Origin: Algorimicrobium echini
Lineage (GTDB): Bacteria > Bacteroidota > Bacteroidia > Flavobacteriales > Flavobacteriaceae
DNA: 64,000 bases
Reading direction: 5' to 3'
Assembly: GCF_900115185.1 (NCBI RefSeq)
Contig: NZ_FOVN01000008.1
Location: 18,501 to 82,500 of the forward strand
Shown here: piece by piece, positions 41,130 to 48,846 of the stretch
Numbering within the stretch: the first letter of the stretch is position 1
How the letters are laid out: every line of letters starts with the position of its first letter
The notes under the pieces: model-generated
Told to the model about the DNA's origin: nothing
The model's database searches: none
What the model saw: only the letters and a program-made list of their open reading frames with translations
Made by a program: the position numbers and the translations under genes

Positions 41130-41834
41130 TCATCGGATTTCTATTTCTGTCTTTCCGTTTTCGTCAATTATTATCTTTTTATTATCAAACTCTGTTACTA
41201 AAGCAAAGCCATTGTAAAATGGTTCAACTGTCAAATAGCGTTTATTGTAAAGTTCATTTCCGCTTTTGTCAATGTGAAACCAACCGTTTTTGTCTTTTGC
41301 TATCGCAAAGTTTTTGTGAAAAATACCCAAGTCAACAAATGATTTATTATTGATGAACTTTCCATTTAGGTCAATGTGTCTATAAAAACCATCTTGTGAT
41401 TTTACACAAGCAATACCGTCTTTGTAGTCGCCTGCATAAACGTAGCTGTCTGCATAGATGCGGTTCCCATTTAGGTCAATGTGAAAGTATTGGTTGCTGT
41501 CGTTGCGAACGGTGCAAACATTTTCTTGGTAGTTTCCTGTCCACAAGTAATAAACGGAATAAACTCTGTCACCTTTTTCGTTGATATGAAACCAACGGTT
41601 ATTTTTAATTACAGAAGCACGATTACAATAAAATCCAAATGTCCGTGAATAGCGATTTTTGTAAAGTTCGTTTCCGTTTATGTCAATGTGATAAGCACCC
41701 GAAATGTCTAAAACAGGGGCAAGTGCTGGCGAATGAAATTTTAAAACTTCAATAAATTGTTTTCCGAAAATTGGTTCTCCGTCAAACAAAAAATGTGTGT
41801 TGTCCGCTGATACTTTAATTTCTTGCCAATTCAT
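41130..41834 (-). CDS. WG-like repeat protein
   Basis: 234 residues made of five ~35-residue repeats beginning HIDINGNELY, HINEKGDRVY, HIDLNGNRIY, HIDLNGKFIN and HIDKSGNELY, plus a truncated sixth (IIDENGK). Each has the beta-hairpin pattern of WG/KWG repeats with an aromatic residue and a Gly pair, though the W-G pair itself is mostly replaced by WFHI or YFHI. No signal peptide, so cytoplasmic. Its ATG overlaps the phosphatase stop by 20 bases. Third gene of the cassette; likely a binding scaffold; partner unknown. Confidence 0.7.
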   Translation of the reverse strand: MNWQEIKVSADNTHFLFDGEPIFGKQFIEVLKFHSPALAPVLDISGAYHIDINGNELYKNRYSRTFGFYCNRASVIKNNRWFHINEKGDRVYSVYYLWTGNYQENVCTVRNDSNQYFHIDLNGNRIYADSYVYAGDYKDGIACVKSQDGFYRHIDLNGKFINNKSFVDLGIFHKNFAIAKDKNGWFHIDKSGNELYNKRYLTVEPFYNGFALVTEFDNKKIIIDENGKTEIEIR

Positions 41835-42384
41835 TGTTTCTAAATGTCAGTCCTGTTAAATAGTTTATCCAATTATCTTTTTTGTAGACTTTCTTATTTA
41901 TACTGAAATGATAAAACGCAATCAGCATATCGTGGGTGATGAAAATTGTTGTTCCGTTTTCGGTTGTGTTTTCGTTAATGAAATTCGTTATTCTATTATT
42001 CAACTCGTTAATGTTTGGAATACCTGGAATATTTTCGAATTGAATAAATCGCTTATACATTTCGTCAATACCGTATTGCAGAAGAAATTCACCTGCAATT
42101 TTTTCGTCTTTTATGTGAAGTCCGGGTGCACCTAATGCATTTGTTTCAATTATTTCTATTGAACTCCGATAACCTTTGGTTATAAATTCAGCCGTCTGAA
42201 CACAACGACCAACAGGACTTGTAAAAATTCTATTGATTTTTCTTTCTAATAATTGTTCGCCAAAACATTGTGCGTTTTGTTTCCCTTTTTCGTTCAATAA
42301 GATTTCATTTCCGAAAGAACCTTGAGGAATGTCATCTCTATCAGCGTGGCGAAGTAAAAGCGATATTTTTTCGTTTTCCTTCAT
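41815..42384 (-). CDS. Histidine phosphatase family protein (phosphoglycerate-mutase-like)
   Basis: 189 residues. Phosphohistidine motif LLRHADRDD (Arg12, nucleophile His13), Arg60 in FTSPVGRCVQTAE, and the second catalytic His151 in IFITHDMLIAF. The set is complete, so it should be an active phosphatase. The substrate is unknown; sugar phosphates or nucleotide-linked intermediates are natural candidates given the glycosyltransferase partner. Its ATG abuts the upstream stop with no spacer and its end overlaps the WG gene, indicating translational coupling. Confidence 0.9.
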   Translation of the reverse strand: MKENEKISLLLRHADRDDIPQGSFGNEILLNEKGKQNAQCFGEQLLERKINRIFTSPVGRCVQTAEFITKGYRSSIEIIETNALGAPGLHIKDEKIAGEFLLQYGIDEMYKRFIQFENIPGIPNINELNNRITNFINENTTENGTTIFITHDMLIAFYHFSINKKVYKKDNWINYLTGLTFRNNELARN

Positions 42385-44676
42385 TTAGTTTGGTTTACGC
42401 ATATTGCAGGTTTTACACAAATCGATTGTCTTGTAATTCTTTACAAGGTGTTGGTAATTGTCGCTTTGCAACACTTCTTCAATACTTGTATTTTCTATGT
42501 TTCCGAAATCACCAAGCGTATTCCGTTGTTCGTCTGGAGCACAACAAGGCGAAATTTTTCCTGTGGCAGATACCCAAAGTTCTTTTTCTAAAAACGGACA
42601 TTCGTAGCTTTCGGGGATTTCTTTGTTTTCGTTTTTCTGCAATGGAATAATATTTTCCAAAATCACTTTTTCACCATTTGGTTTGCGGAATTTCTCCTGT
42701 GCTTCATTCGCTTGTTTTACATATTCGTTCCATTGCAAAATACTTTCAGGCGTTGCTTTCATTGACAAGTGTTGGATTTCATCAAAATGCGCCCAAAGTT
42801 GATGTCCTTTCACTCTATCAACTCCAAGTTGTGAAGCCAATTTCACAATGTCTGCCAATTCGTGCATATTGTTTTGCATAAACGTAAGTTGAAAGGTTAC
42901 ACGGCAGTAATAACCTGTGTTTGCAAAGTGTTCATCACGAATACGAATAAACTCTTTCACGTTTGCAACGGCTTGCTCAAAGTCAATTCCTTTCATTACT
43001 TTTTGCGAAGTTTCGGCTGTAGCTCCGTTCCAACTTATTTTTACATCCGTTGTAATTGGCACAATTAGTTTCGCCCACTCGGTAACCGTTTTTTCTGTTG
43101 TTCTTGGAAATGTCCCGTTTGTTGTCAAATTCATTTTGATGTTGTACTTGTAACACAACTCAATAAAGTGAGCAAAATGCTTGTAGATTAACGGCTCGCC
43201 CATTGTGGACGGTATCATTTCAGAAACACCGATTTTTTTCGCTTGCTCAAAAATTGGCTCTAACCATTCTTTGGGCATTCTGCGATGTTTTCCGTTTAGC
43301 TTTTCTTTGATGTAAGTTGAAAATGGACTGTGTTCTTCACACATTGTGCAACTCAAATTACAATCTTCAGGATTTGTGTCAAGAGTAACACGCCAAAGTT
43401 TGTAAATAAATTTACTGTAAATATTTTCTAATTCTTTGCAATGGTCTTGAATGTTTGGAACGCTTCCGTGAGCAGAATACAAATAACCTTTTTCGCCTAA
43501 CGATTTCATTTTGTCAGGATTTGAAACAGCAAATTTCATTTGCTCTGCTAACGAATTTGTATTGCGATGTTCAAATAAAAGTCCGTTTACATTGTGCTGT
43601 ACATATTCTTTCATTCCGCCAAAATCTGCTGTAATTACAGGGACTTTGCACGATTGAGCTTCGTGAATAACAAGAGGTGAATTTTCTCCCCAAATACTCG
43701 GTACCACAATACAATCAACGTTTGAAAAAACATCATTCGCTAAATTATGATTGATGTATTCACCTGAAAACTCAATTTTGTTTTTTGAATTTTCGGCTAA
43801 TGATTTCAACGCTTTTGTGCTTTGTCCGTTTGCTCTGCCAAATATTTTAAGCGTTGCAGGTTCTTCAATTTGCTTAAATGCTTCAATAAGGATGTTTACT
43901 CCTTTTGCTGGGATGTGAGTTCCGATATAACCAAAAGTGTAATTCGTTTTCTCTTTCGATTTTTCGGTTTGGGTTAGATATTCAGTAGGAAAACCATAAT
44001 CTAAGTAAATGATTTTGTTTTCGGGAACACCAAAGTCATTGATAAATCTATCACGCAAATAGTTTGAAGGTGCAATAAACAAATCAACTTTTTTGATGAT
44101 TGTTTTTGTTTCAATCATTCTTTGATGTATCCAACTGCTCCAATTTTCAATTTCTGTGGTTTGGTTTGCTTCTCGTCCGCTGAAATACACTTTGTAGCAA
44201 TCAGTCGCACATTTTTTATCTTCTTGCTTTTTACATAATTCAAAGTTGTTTGCGTTTCCAATGCTTCGTGTCAAGAATTGTCCACGTGGACACATTAGCC
44301 AAAAGTCGTGAAGCGTGTAAACAATCGGAATTTTGAGTTTATTCAGTTCGTCAATCAATCCTGTTGATAGATGGTTAACGTGTCCGATGTGTGCAATGTC
44401 AGGTTTGAGTTGTTTTACTAATTCCGCAAAATTGTCGTCCATTTGTTTGTGGCGATAACCGTCCTTGCCCTGCGGATTGTTAACGAAGTAAAGCGTTAAG
44501 TTGTCGTTTACTTTTTGCTCACGAATATTGAAACAAGGCGAATACGGATTTTCTTCCCGTGTAAATACAGAAACTTTATGTCGCTTTGAAAGTTCGTTGC
44601 AAATTGATTGGCTGTAAACTTCTGAACCTGCATTATAGTTCGGTGGGTATCCGTGTATTATTTTCAAAATATGCAT
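42385..44676 (-). CDS. GT4 glycosyltransferase fused to a radical SAM/SPASM enzyme
   Basis: 763 residues, two enzymes in one chain. Residues 1-~425: GT-B glycosyltransferase of family 4 (MHILKIIHGYPPNYNAGSEV N-terminus; FGYIGTHIPAKGVNILIEAF donor-side loop; EX7E motif Glu331/Glu339 in WGENSPLVIHEA). Residues ~428-763: radical SAM, Cys439-x3-Cys443-x2-Cys446 in DCNLSCTMCEEH, then MGEPLIYKH, and a SPASM-type C-terminal cysteine set (YECPFLEKELW, ISPCCAPDE, LCKTCNMRKPN). No signal peptide or membrane helix. Base composition is higher in GC than the flanks (25 of 60 in sampled lines). First gene of a three-gene cassette. Product unknown. Confidence 0.9.
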   Translation of the reverse strand: MHILKIIHGYPPNYNAGSEVYSQSICNELSKRHKVSVFTREENPYSPCFNIREQKVNDNLTLYFVNNPQGKDGYRHKQMDDNFAELVKQLKPDIAHIGHVNHLSTGLIDELNKLKIPIVYTLHDFWLMCPRGQFLTRSIGNANNFELCKKQEDKKCATDCYKVYFSGREANQTTEIENWSSWIHQRMIETKTIIKKVDLFIAPSNYLRDRFINDFGVPENKIIYLDYGFPTEYLTQTEKSKEKTNYTFGYIGTHIPAKGVNILIEAFKQIEEPATLKIFGRANGQSTKALKSLAENSKNKIEFSGEYINHNLANDVFSNVDCIVVPSIWGENSPLVIHEAQSCKVPVITADFGGMKEYVQHNVNGLLFEHRNTNSLAEQMKFAVSNPDKMKSLGEKGYLYSAHGSVPNIQDHCKELENIYSKFIYKLWRVTLDTNPEDCNLSCTMCEEHSPFSTYIKEKLNGKHRRMPKEWLEPIFEQAKKIGVSEMIPSTMGEPLIYKHFAHFIELCYKYNIKMNLTTNGTFPRTTEKTVTEWAKLIVPITTDVKISWNGATAETSQKVMKGIDFEQAVANVKEFIRIRDEHFANTGYYCRVTFQLTFMQNNMHELADIVKLASQLGVDRVKGHQLWAHFDEIQHLSMKATPESILQWNEYVKQANEAQEKFRKPNGEKVILENIIPLQKNENKEIPESYECPFLEKELWVSATGKISPCCAPDEQRNTLGDFGNIENTSIEEVLQSDNYQHLVKNYKTIDLCKTCNMRKPN

Positions 44677-44742
44677 TGTCAGAAATAGTCAGTCTTTTTG
44701 TTTACAAATTGTTTTTTTGTTTGCACTGTCGTTTTTTAGGTG

Positions 44743-44876
44743 AGGCATAACGTGTTTGTGTATGGCTCGTTGTGGAAAATCAGCTATGATTTTCCGCCGT
44801 AAACCAAAGATAGCAAATTGCAATGAATTCCGATTAGGAATTCAGCCGCAATGAGCTATACACGTTGTTCTACGCA
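44743..44876. repeat. attC-like structured element between the glycosyltransferase and orphan-gene cassettes
   Basis: The best preserved of the three elements. Outer boundaries AGGCATAAC (44743-44751) and GTTCTACGCA (44867-44876). Second arms 44758-44772 and 44849-44863 pair at 13 of 15 positions, with the mismatches compatible with G-T pairs. Two internal perfect hairpins: 9-bp stem 44774-44782/44787-44795 and 8-bp stem 44824-44831/44837-44844. The stop codon of the neighbouring 44856-45641 gene lies in the second arm. The layout core-arm-variable hairpins-arm-core is that of integron attC sites. Confidence 0.7.
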
Positions 44877-45641
44877 GTTTTTATTCTTTATTAGTTTGTC
44901 AAATAATTCAGTTTGAATAATTGTAATGAATTGTTCAGCATAAATTTTCGCTATTTCAATTCCGTTTTTAATATATTCCAATTTTTCTTTTCTGTATTCT
45001 TTAATTTGATAATCCACGATGAGTTTTGGCCTAATTTTTCTATAATCTTCTCCAACCTCAATTCCGTATTTTTTAAATCCGTTGTAAATCATTAAGTCAG
45101 ATTTTAAATCGTCATTTTTCTCATCTCTGTAAAAAGCTCTATGCGTATTTAAATGCCTAAATTTTATAATATGTTCAAACGATTTGTAATAATTTTCTAT
45201 TATTATTTTCGCAGTTGAATTCTGGATTTTATTAAAAGTTTTTAAATTGTTCCAATTACAGTCTTTCTCCTTTAGACCGATTTCATAAAAGTCGTTTAGC
45301 CACAGTTTTTTCACTTCCAATAAAGTATGGGTTTTGTGTATAAAAACTTCGTAATGATATTTTATGAAGTCGAGTTGGTCTATATCATTTTTCTCATAAT
45401 AATCTTTTGACGGGAATCTTTTTATGAATGTATGAGTTCTTTCTAAATCTGTTATCAAATCATAAACTTTTATCATAAAATTAAAAGCTCGACTTGCTTC
45501 TTTTCCGTTTTCGGATAGTAAGTGATAGTTGTTTTGACCTAATTTAAATTCAGGATGTTCGGTTGCTGATTTTCTCGTTCTGTGATAAAATTCAAGGAAT
45601 GATTGTCTTAATTCTAATTCAGATAGATTTTCTTTATCCAT
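44856..45641 (-). CDS. Hypothetical all-helical protein, possibly HEPN-like (Cthe_2314 type), cassette gene
   Basis: 261 residues, strongly helical, no signal peptide. FRHLNTHRAF (Arg162 to His167) has the R-x4-H spacing of HEPN ribonuclease motifs, and the helix-rich layout is reminiscent of Cthe_2314-like HEPN proteins, but I cannot confirm this by eye. AT-rich (15 of 60 GC in a sampled line), unlike the adjacent glycosyltransferase gene. It lies alone between the perfect complementary pair GTTCTACGCA (44867-44876) and TGCGTAGAAC (45657-45666), so it is a single-gene cassette. Confidence 0.65.
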   Translation of the reverse strand: MDKENLSELELRQSFLEFYHRTRKSATEHPEFKLGQNNYHLLSENGKEASRAFNFMIKVYDLITDLERTHTFIKRFPSKDYYEKNDIDQLDFIKYHYEVFIHKTHTLLEVKKLWLNDFYEIGLKEKDCNWNNLKTFNKIQNSTAKIIIENYYKSFEHIIKFRHLNTHRAFYRDEKNDDLKSDLMIYNGFKKYGIEVGEDYRKIRPKLIVDYQIKEYRKEKLEYIKNGIEIAKIYAEQFITIIQTELFDKLIKNKNCVEQRV

Positions 45642-45656
45642 AATAGTTGGTCAAAT

Positions 45657-45666
45657 TGCGTAGAAC
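45657..45666. repeat. Outer boundary of the cassette-like array
   Basis: TGCGTAGAAC, exact complement of GTTCTACGCA at 44867-44876, marking the promoter-proximal end of the last cassette. Beyond it the sequence returns to the lysS terminator region with no further palindromic element, so this is the visible right edge of the array. Confidence 0.55.
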
Positions 45667-45770
45667 TAGTTAATATAACAACCTTTATTGCTTATATCCT
45701 GCAAATAAGTCAGGATATGATGCATTTTGGGTTGCCGTTGATTTGTAAATATAATTGTTTTTTAGCAATA

Positions 45771-45800
45771 AAAAAGGTTTACTAATTAGTAAACCTTTTT
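45771..45800 (-). terminator. Terminator of lysS
   Basis: Perfect 30-base palindrome with A5 and T5 ends, giving a 13-bp stem and 4-base loop. It reads equally in both directions. 53 bases after the lysS stop, it also insulates the cassette array from lysS transcription. Confidence 0.85.
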
Positions 45801-45853
45801 GCTTTGTTGGGTTGTTGTTTTAGCACCTATAACAGGAAGCTTGGTATGGTGAT

Positions 45854-47548
45854 TTACACCAATTCCACAAACAAACCAGTGTCTGTTTTTTCCACTTTAG
45901 CAACTTTGTTTTTTGTTAAGTCCTTAATGGCTTTGTCCCATTTTTTGTTGCTTAATCCTGATGCTTCCTTTAAATCGTTTAAAGCTAGTTTTTCTGATTT
46001 TTTTAAAATCTCCAAAACGGCTTTGGCATCTTCGCTAATGGCAACTTGCTTTTTTTCTGGTCGCATTTGTGGGAAGAATAATACTTCTTGTATAGATTGG
46101 TTGTTGGTTAAAAACATAATGAGTCGGTCCATGCCAATTCCCATACCTGATGTTGGTGGCATACCGTATTCTAAAGCACGTAAAAAGTCGTAATCAATAA
46201 ATTCAGTGGCTTCATCATCCCCTTTGGCGGCTAGTTTTAATTGGTGTTCAAATCGTTCGCGCTGATCTATTGGGTCATTTAACTCGGAGTACGCATTGGC
46301 AATTTCTTTACCGCAAACCATGAGTTCAAAACGTTCGGTTAATTCTGGATTGTCTCTATGTTCTTTACATAGCGGACTCATTTCTTTAGGGTAATCCGTA
46401 ATAAAGGTTGGTTGGATGTAATTTCCTTCGCATTTTTCGCCAAAAATTTCATCAATTAGTTTGCCTTTACCCATGGTTTTATCTACAGAAATCCCCATGC
46501 CTTTGGCAGCTTCAAATATTTCAGCTTCCGTTTTTCCAGTAATATCAAAGCCTGTAAAATGTTCTATGGATTCTGCCATAGTCACACGTGCATATGGTGC
46601 TTTAAAATCAATTTCGTGTTTGCCAAAAGTGGCTTTGGATGTTCCGTTTACAGCAATAGCACAATGCTCCAATAGCTGCTCACAGAAATCCATCATCCAG
46701 TTGTAATCTTTATAGGAAACATAAATTTCCATAGCGGTAAATTCTGGATTATGGGTTCTGTCCATGCCTTCATTTCGGAAGTTTTTAGAAAACTCATAAA
46801 CACCATCAAAACCACCAACTATAAGTCGTTTTAAATAGAGCTCATTGGCAATTCGCATGTACAAAGGCATATCTAAACTGTTGTGGTGCGTTATAAAAGG
46901 TCTGGCTGCTGCACCACCAGGAATGGGTTGTAAAATAGGTGTTTCAACTTCAAAATACCCAGCGTTGTTGAAAAAACTACGCATGGCATTAAAAAGCTTG
47001 GTTCGCTTAATAAAAACTTCTTTTACATGTGGATTCACTACTAAATCGGCATAGCGTTGTCTGTAGCGTTGTTCTGGGTCGGTAAAAGCATCATGAATTT
47101 TACCTTCAGCATCTTCACGAGGCTGAGGTAATGGTTTTAGAGCCTTACTTAATAGGGTGAAGTTTTTTACCATTACCGTTTTTTCGCCCACTTGGGTTGT
47201 AAAAAGTTCACCTTCAATACCAATAAAATCACCAATATCTAGTAGCTTTTTATAAACGGTATTGTATTTTGTTTTATCATCGCCAGTACAAATTTCATCC
47301 CGATTAAAATACACTTGAATACGTCCAGCACTATCTTGAAGTTCGGCAAAACTGGCATTTCCTTGTATACGTCTTGACATTAGTCGGCCTGCAAGTATAA
47401 CGGTTTTACCTTCAGAAAAATGCTGTTTGACCTGTTTAGAGGTTTCTTTTACAGGATATAAATCTGCTGGATATGGGTTAATACCTAACTCACGTAATTT
47501 GGCAAGCTTCTCTCTTCTTACGATTTCCACTTCTGATAACTGCGACAT
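45854..47548 (-). CDS. lysS: Lysyl-tRNA synthetase, class II
   Basis: 564 residues from MSQLSEVEIVRREKLAKLRE at 47548; 17 additional upstream codons are open but do not resemble LysS. N-terminal OB-fold anticodon-binding domain (GRLMSRRIQGNASFAELQD), then class II motifs: motif 2 FRNEGMDRTHNPEFT and motif 3 GMGIGMDRLIMFLT. A ~65-residue C-terminal extension (LEILKKSEKLALNDLKEASGL to the end) exceeds the E. coli length and is typical of Bacteroidota LysS. Charges tRNA-Lys. Confidence 0.97.
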   Translation of the reverse strand: MSQLSEVEIVRREKLAKLRELGINPYPADLYPVKETSKQVKQHFSEGKTVILAGRLMSRRIQGNASFAELQDSAGRIQVYFNRDEICTGDDKTKYNTVYKKLLDIGDFIGIEGELFTTQVGEKTVMVKNFTLLSKALKPLPQPREDAEGKIHDAFTDPEQRYRQRYADLVVNPHVKEVFIKRTKLFNAMRSFFNNAGYFEVETPILQPIPGGAAARPFITHHNSLDMPLYMRIANELYLKRLIVGGFDGVYEFSKNFRNEGMDRTHNPEFTAMEIYVSYKDYNWMMDFCEQLLEHCAIAVNGTSKATFGKHEIDFKAPYARVTMAESIEHFTGFDITGKTEAEIFEAAKGMGISVDKTMGKGKLIDEIFGEKCEGNYIQPTFITDYPKEMSPLCKEHRDNPELTERFELMVCGKEIANAYSELNDPIDQRERFEHQLKLAAKGDDEATEFIDYDFLRALEYGMPPTSGMGIGMDRLIMFLTNNQSIQEVLFFPQMRPEKKQVAISEDAKAVLEILKKSEKLALNDLKEASGLSNKKWDKAIKDLTKNKVAKVEKTDTGLFVELV

Positions 47549-47691
47549 ATATTTAAAAGGATTATTTTTAATGAAGCCACAAAGATAATTACTATTCATT
47601 AGGATTTCAATATATTGTTCTGAAAATCGCCTGTAACGTTTTGGCTCTTTTTGAGTCCTATAGGTACATCAATCATTTAATCAATATTATT

Positions 47692-47850
47692 ATGAGTTTT
47701 TGGCGCGTGCTACTTTCTATTTTATGTCCTCCTTTAGCAGTTCTAGACAAAGGTTGCGGATCTATTTTAATTGTGTTTATCCTCTGGATTTGCGGTTGGG
47801 TTCCTGGCGTAATTGCCGCTTTGGTTATTTTAAATAATCCGAAGAATTAG
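47692..47850 (+). CDS. Pmp3/YqaE-family small membrane protein
   Basis: 52 residues from the ATG at 47692 (MSFWRVLLSILCPPLAVL). Two hydrophobic helices joined by a short KGCG loop, with the family-typical CPPLAVLDKG and GWVPGVIAAL segments. Pmp3/YqaE proteins are stress-associated inner-membrane peptides that affect membrane potential. An upstream in-frame ATG (47641) would add a non-conserved hydrophilic leader and is rejected. Divergent from lysS. Confidence 0.88.
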   Translation: MSFWRVLLSILCPPLAVLDKGCGSILIVFILWICGWVPGVIAALVILNNPKN

Positions 47851-47982
47851 TATTCAGTGTTGTGAGTCTTTGCGTTGTTTATTGTTAAGTTATTTATTCT
47901 CGTAGAGATGGAAAGTTGCAATGTCTCAAAGATTTGTAGTTACTAGCTTCAAACTAATAGTTTGCCGTTTTTGTAATTTTCA

Positions 47983-48075
47983 CCTAATCCCTAATCCCTA
48001 ATCCCTAATCCCTAATCCCTAATCCCTAATCCCTAATCCCTAATCCTTAATCCCTAATCCCTAATCCCTAATCCC
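47983..48075. repeat. 13-copy CCTAATC heptamer tandem array upstream of lipB
   Basis: Thirteen contiguous 7-bp units from 47983 to 48073 plus a partial unit. Twelve are exact CCTAATC and one (48046-48052) is CTTAATC. The array ends a few bases before the -33-like TTG of the lipB promoter. Heptamers of this kind change copy number by slippage. It resembles telomere repeats only by chance. Confidence 0.97.
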
Positions 48076-48078
48076 TTT

Positions 48079-48106
48079 TTGTATTTAAAACTTTATCGTA
48101 ATTTTG
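48079..48106 (+). promoter_or_regulatory. Probable lipB promoter, leaderless or nearly so
   Basis: TTG at 48079-48081, 17-base spacer, and TAATTTTG at 48099-48106, an exact TAnnTTTG box. The lipB ATG is at 48113, 6 bases past the box, about where transcription should start, so the mRNA would have essentially no leader. The heptamer array abuts the -33 side. Confidence 0.6.
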
Positions 48107-48112
48107 CCATCT

Positions 48113-48832
48113 ATGAATAAGACTATTAACCTTCAAGAATTAGGACGACGCGATTATAAAGATATTTGGGACTATCAGGACGTTTTGTTTCAAAGTGTTG
48201 TAGACACCAAAATTAAAAATAGGCGAGAAGATGCTAATCTGGAAACGCCTAATTATTTCTTGTTTGTTGAACATCCGCATGTGTATACGCTGGGTAAAAG
48301 TGGCGACATGTCCAACTTGCTAATTTCTGAAGCACAATTAATAGAAAAAGGAGCTACATTTTACAAAGTAAATCGTGGTGGCGATATTACTTATCATGGT
48401 CCTGGACAGATAGTGGGTTATCCCATTTTAGATTTGGAGAATTTCTTTACTGATATTCATAAATACTTACGACTATTAGAGGAAATGATTATTCTTACTT
48501 TAGAAGAATATGGCTTGAAAGCCGAACGTAGTCCTGGTGAAACAGGTGTGTGGCTAGATGTTGGGACACCGTTTGCTAGAAAAATATGTGCTATGGGTGT
48601 TCGTGCCAGCCGTTGGGTTACCATGCATGGATTTGCGTTGAATGTCAATGCCGATTTAGGCTATTTTGATCATATGATTCCTTGTGGCATTAAAGGCAAA
48701 GCGGTAACCTCTTTAAATGTAGAATTAGGAAAACAAACCATAGATGAAGCTGAAGTGAAAGCGAAATTATTAACGCATTTTTCAGCACTTTTTGAAGCCA
48801 CATTTTCTGAAGAATCTGTTTCAGCTAAATAG
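48113..48832 (+). CDS. lipB: Octanoyltransferase LipB
   Basis: 239 residues from MNKTINLQELGRRDY. An ATG nine bases earlier overlaps the -7 box and is rejected. Family motifs: VNRGGDITYHGPGQIVGYPI, GVWLDVGTPFARKICAMGVR with the catalytic Lys, and FDHMIPCGI with the acyl-accepting Cys. It transfers octanoate from ACP to the lipoyl domains of 2-oxoacid dehydrogenases and the glycine cleavage H protein. Confidence 0.96.
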   Translation: MNKTINLQELGRRDYKDIWDYQDVLFQSVVDTKIKNRREDANLETPNYFLFVEHPHVYTLGKSGDMSNLLISEAQLIEKGATFYKVNRGGDITYHGPGQIVGYPILDLENFFTDIHKYLRLLEEMIILTLEEYGLKAERSPGETGVWLDVGTPFARKICAMGVRASRWVTMHGFALNVNADLGYFDHMIPCGIKGKAVTSLNVELGKQTIDEAEVKAKLLTHFSALFEATFSEESVSAK

Positions 48833-48846
48833 AATTATCATTAAAA

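Noticed and set aside
42678..43153. Plus-strand open frames opposite the glycosyltransferase-radical SAM gene
   Set aside because: They are antisense shadows created by that gene's base composition and have no recognisable products.
47549..47599. N-terminal extension of lysS
   Set aside because: The extra 17 residues do not resemble LysS N-termini, whereas MSQLSEVEIVRREK does.
47983..48075. CRISPR array or telomere from the repeated CCTAATC units
   Set aside because: Units are contiguous without spacers and far too short for CRISPR; the resemblance to telomere repeats is coincidental in a bacterial intergenic region.
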